Assembly (NCBI GenBank): GCA_030600505.1
Contig: JAUVLY010000053.1
Span: 1 to 6,238, forward strand
Origin: Candidatus Falkowiibacteriota bacterium
Lineage (GTDB): Bacteria > Patescibacteriota > Patescibacteriia > Patescibacteriales > UBA12075
Direction of reading: 5' to 3'
Length of the DNA stretch: 6,238 bases
The notes beneath the pieces are model-generated. The model made no database searches, was not told the origin of the DNA, and saw only the letters and a list, made by a program, of their open reading frames with translations. This document shows, piece by piece, positions 5,814 to 6,238 of the stretch; positions within the stretch are counted from its first letter, which is position 1, and the number at the start of each line of letters is the position of its first letter. A program made the position numbers and the translations under genes.

Positions 5814-6238
5814 CTACCTACTACATACTTCCTTATTAAAAAATTCCATTAACTCTCTGCCAATATCTTTCCTGTCCATGGCGTATTTAAGAGAAGTTAT
5901 CAAATAATTAAGCGGGTCTCCGGTTGTCAGCCATTCACCGTCCTCAACTTTTTTAGCATAAAAATCACCACCGTCTTTAATATATTTAGCAATGGCGTCA
6001 ACGATCCAAAGCTCATTACCCTTTCCTAGAGCTGTCTTTTTAAGGACATCAACTATATCCTGGTTTAAAATCATTCGCCCAAAATCAGCCAAATTTGACG
6101 GCGCTTCTTCTACTGTTGGTTTCTCGACTATTCCTTTTATTTTCATTGTATCTGGCTCAACATCAACAATCCCATAACGAACTACCTGGTCACGAGCCAC
6201 CTCCTGAACGCCAATCATTAAGTGCTCAGTTCTTTCGT
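5814..6238 (-). CDS. galU: GalU-type UTP-glucose-1-phosphate uridylyltransferase, C-terminal 140 residues, truncated by the right edge
   Basis: GalU joins UTP and glucose 1-phosphate to give UDP-glucose, a cytoplasmic precursor for surface polysaccharides and glycosylation. The frame stays open to the window edge and the family is about 290 residues long, so roughly the C-terminal half is visible; the N-terminal nucleotide-binding motif is missing. Recognisable blocks in order are MIGVQEV, then RYGIVDVEPDTMKIKGIVEKP (EKP contains the conserved sugar-phosphate-contacting lysine), EEAPSNLADFGRMIL, GKGNELWIVDAI, and the closing GEWLTTGDPLNYL. APSNLA and the TGDPLxYL ending are strongly GalU-like. 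The usual EIQLTDAI block reads ELWIVDAI, so a related sugar-nucleotide transferase cannot be excluded from half the protein. The methionine at 6218-6216 is internal, not the start. The gene converges on the PEGA gene, and its stop codon borders a palindromic repeat. Confidence 0.87.
   Translation of the reverse strand, partial: ERTEHLMIGVQEVARDQVVRYGIVDVEPDTMKIKGIVEKPTVEEAPSNLADFGRMILNQDIVDVLKKTALGKGNELWIVDAIAKYIKDGGDFYAKKVEDGEWLTTGDPLNYLITSLKYAMDRKDIGRELMEFFNKEVCSR

Noticed and set aside
5992..6177. Plus-strand 61-codon open frame opposite galU
   Set aside because: Antisense to a conserved coding region, Ser/Phe-rich translation of low-information character, no independent support.
1..6238. 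Alternative genetic code (UGA read as Gly, as in Gracilibacteria/SR1)
   Set aside because: The S41 gene ends at a TGA exactly at its expected C-terminus, and the other genes have full-length frames without internal TGA.
1..6238. A dedicated new multi-gene system such as defence, secretion or biosynthesis
   Set aside because: The genes are on both strands, each belongs to a housekeeping or generic family, and there is no tight operon with overlapping genes or associated mobile genes to support a joint novel function.

Overview
The window looks like ordinary chromosomal housekeeping DNA from a small-genome bacterium of the Candidate Phyla Radiation (Patescibacteria), most likely a Parcubacteria-type lineage. 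The evidence is the character of the proteins: a CTP synthase with CPR-style motif variants, a divergent MurA-like enzyme, and a membrane-anchored PEGA/beta-propeller protein of a kind common in these genomes. The DNA is AT-rich, especially between genes. The visible genes end on TAA, TGA or TAG, so the standard bacterial code fits and there is no sign of UGA recoding. The lineage call is inferred from protein character, not from a marker phylogeny.

Layout. Positions 1-2626 hold three minus-strand genes, transcribed right to left: an S41 C-terminal processing peptidase (2626-1301), ribosomal protein bL9 (1156-707) and the N-terminal third of CTP synthase (589 to beyond the left edge). A 284-bp AT-rich divergent region (2627-2910) separates them from two plus-strand genes: a MurA-like enolpyruvyl transferase (2911-4224) and a PEGA-domain protein with a degenerate propeller (4348-5694). 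A bidirectional terminator (5751-5780) lies between the PEGA gene and a convergent, truncated GalU-type nucleotidyltransferase (5814 to beyond the right edge).

Functional theme. Several genes concern the cell envelope and its nucleotide precursors: MurA-like (peptidoglycan), GalU (UDP-glucose), CTP synthase (CTP), S41 protease (extracytoplasmic proteolysis) and the anchored PEGA protein. This is a loose neighbourhood and not a recognisable dedicated system.

The least ordinary feature is between the genes. All five gaps (117, 144, 284, 123 and 119 bp) contain an imperfect palindromic repeat. One family (TGTCATYCTGA...GAAGRATC) occurs twice, with asymmetric arms in opposite orientation. The other gaps carry three unrelated palindromes, some ending at or on stop codons. 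None of the five visible start codons has a recognisable Shine-Dalgarno sequence. I found no tRNA, rRNA, CRISPR array, transposase gene or clear new multi-gene system.
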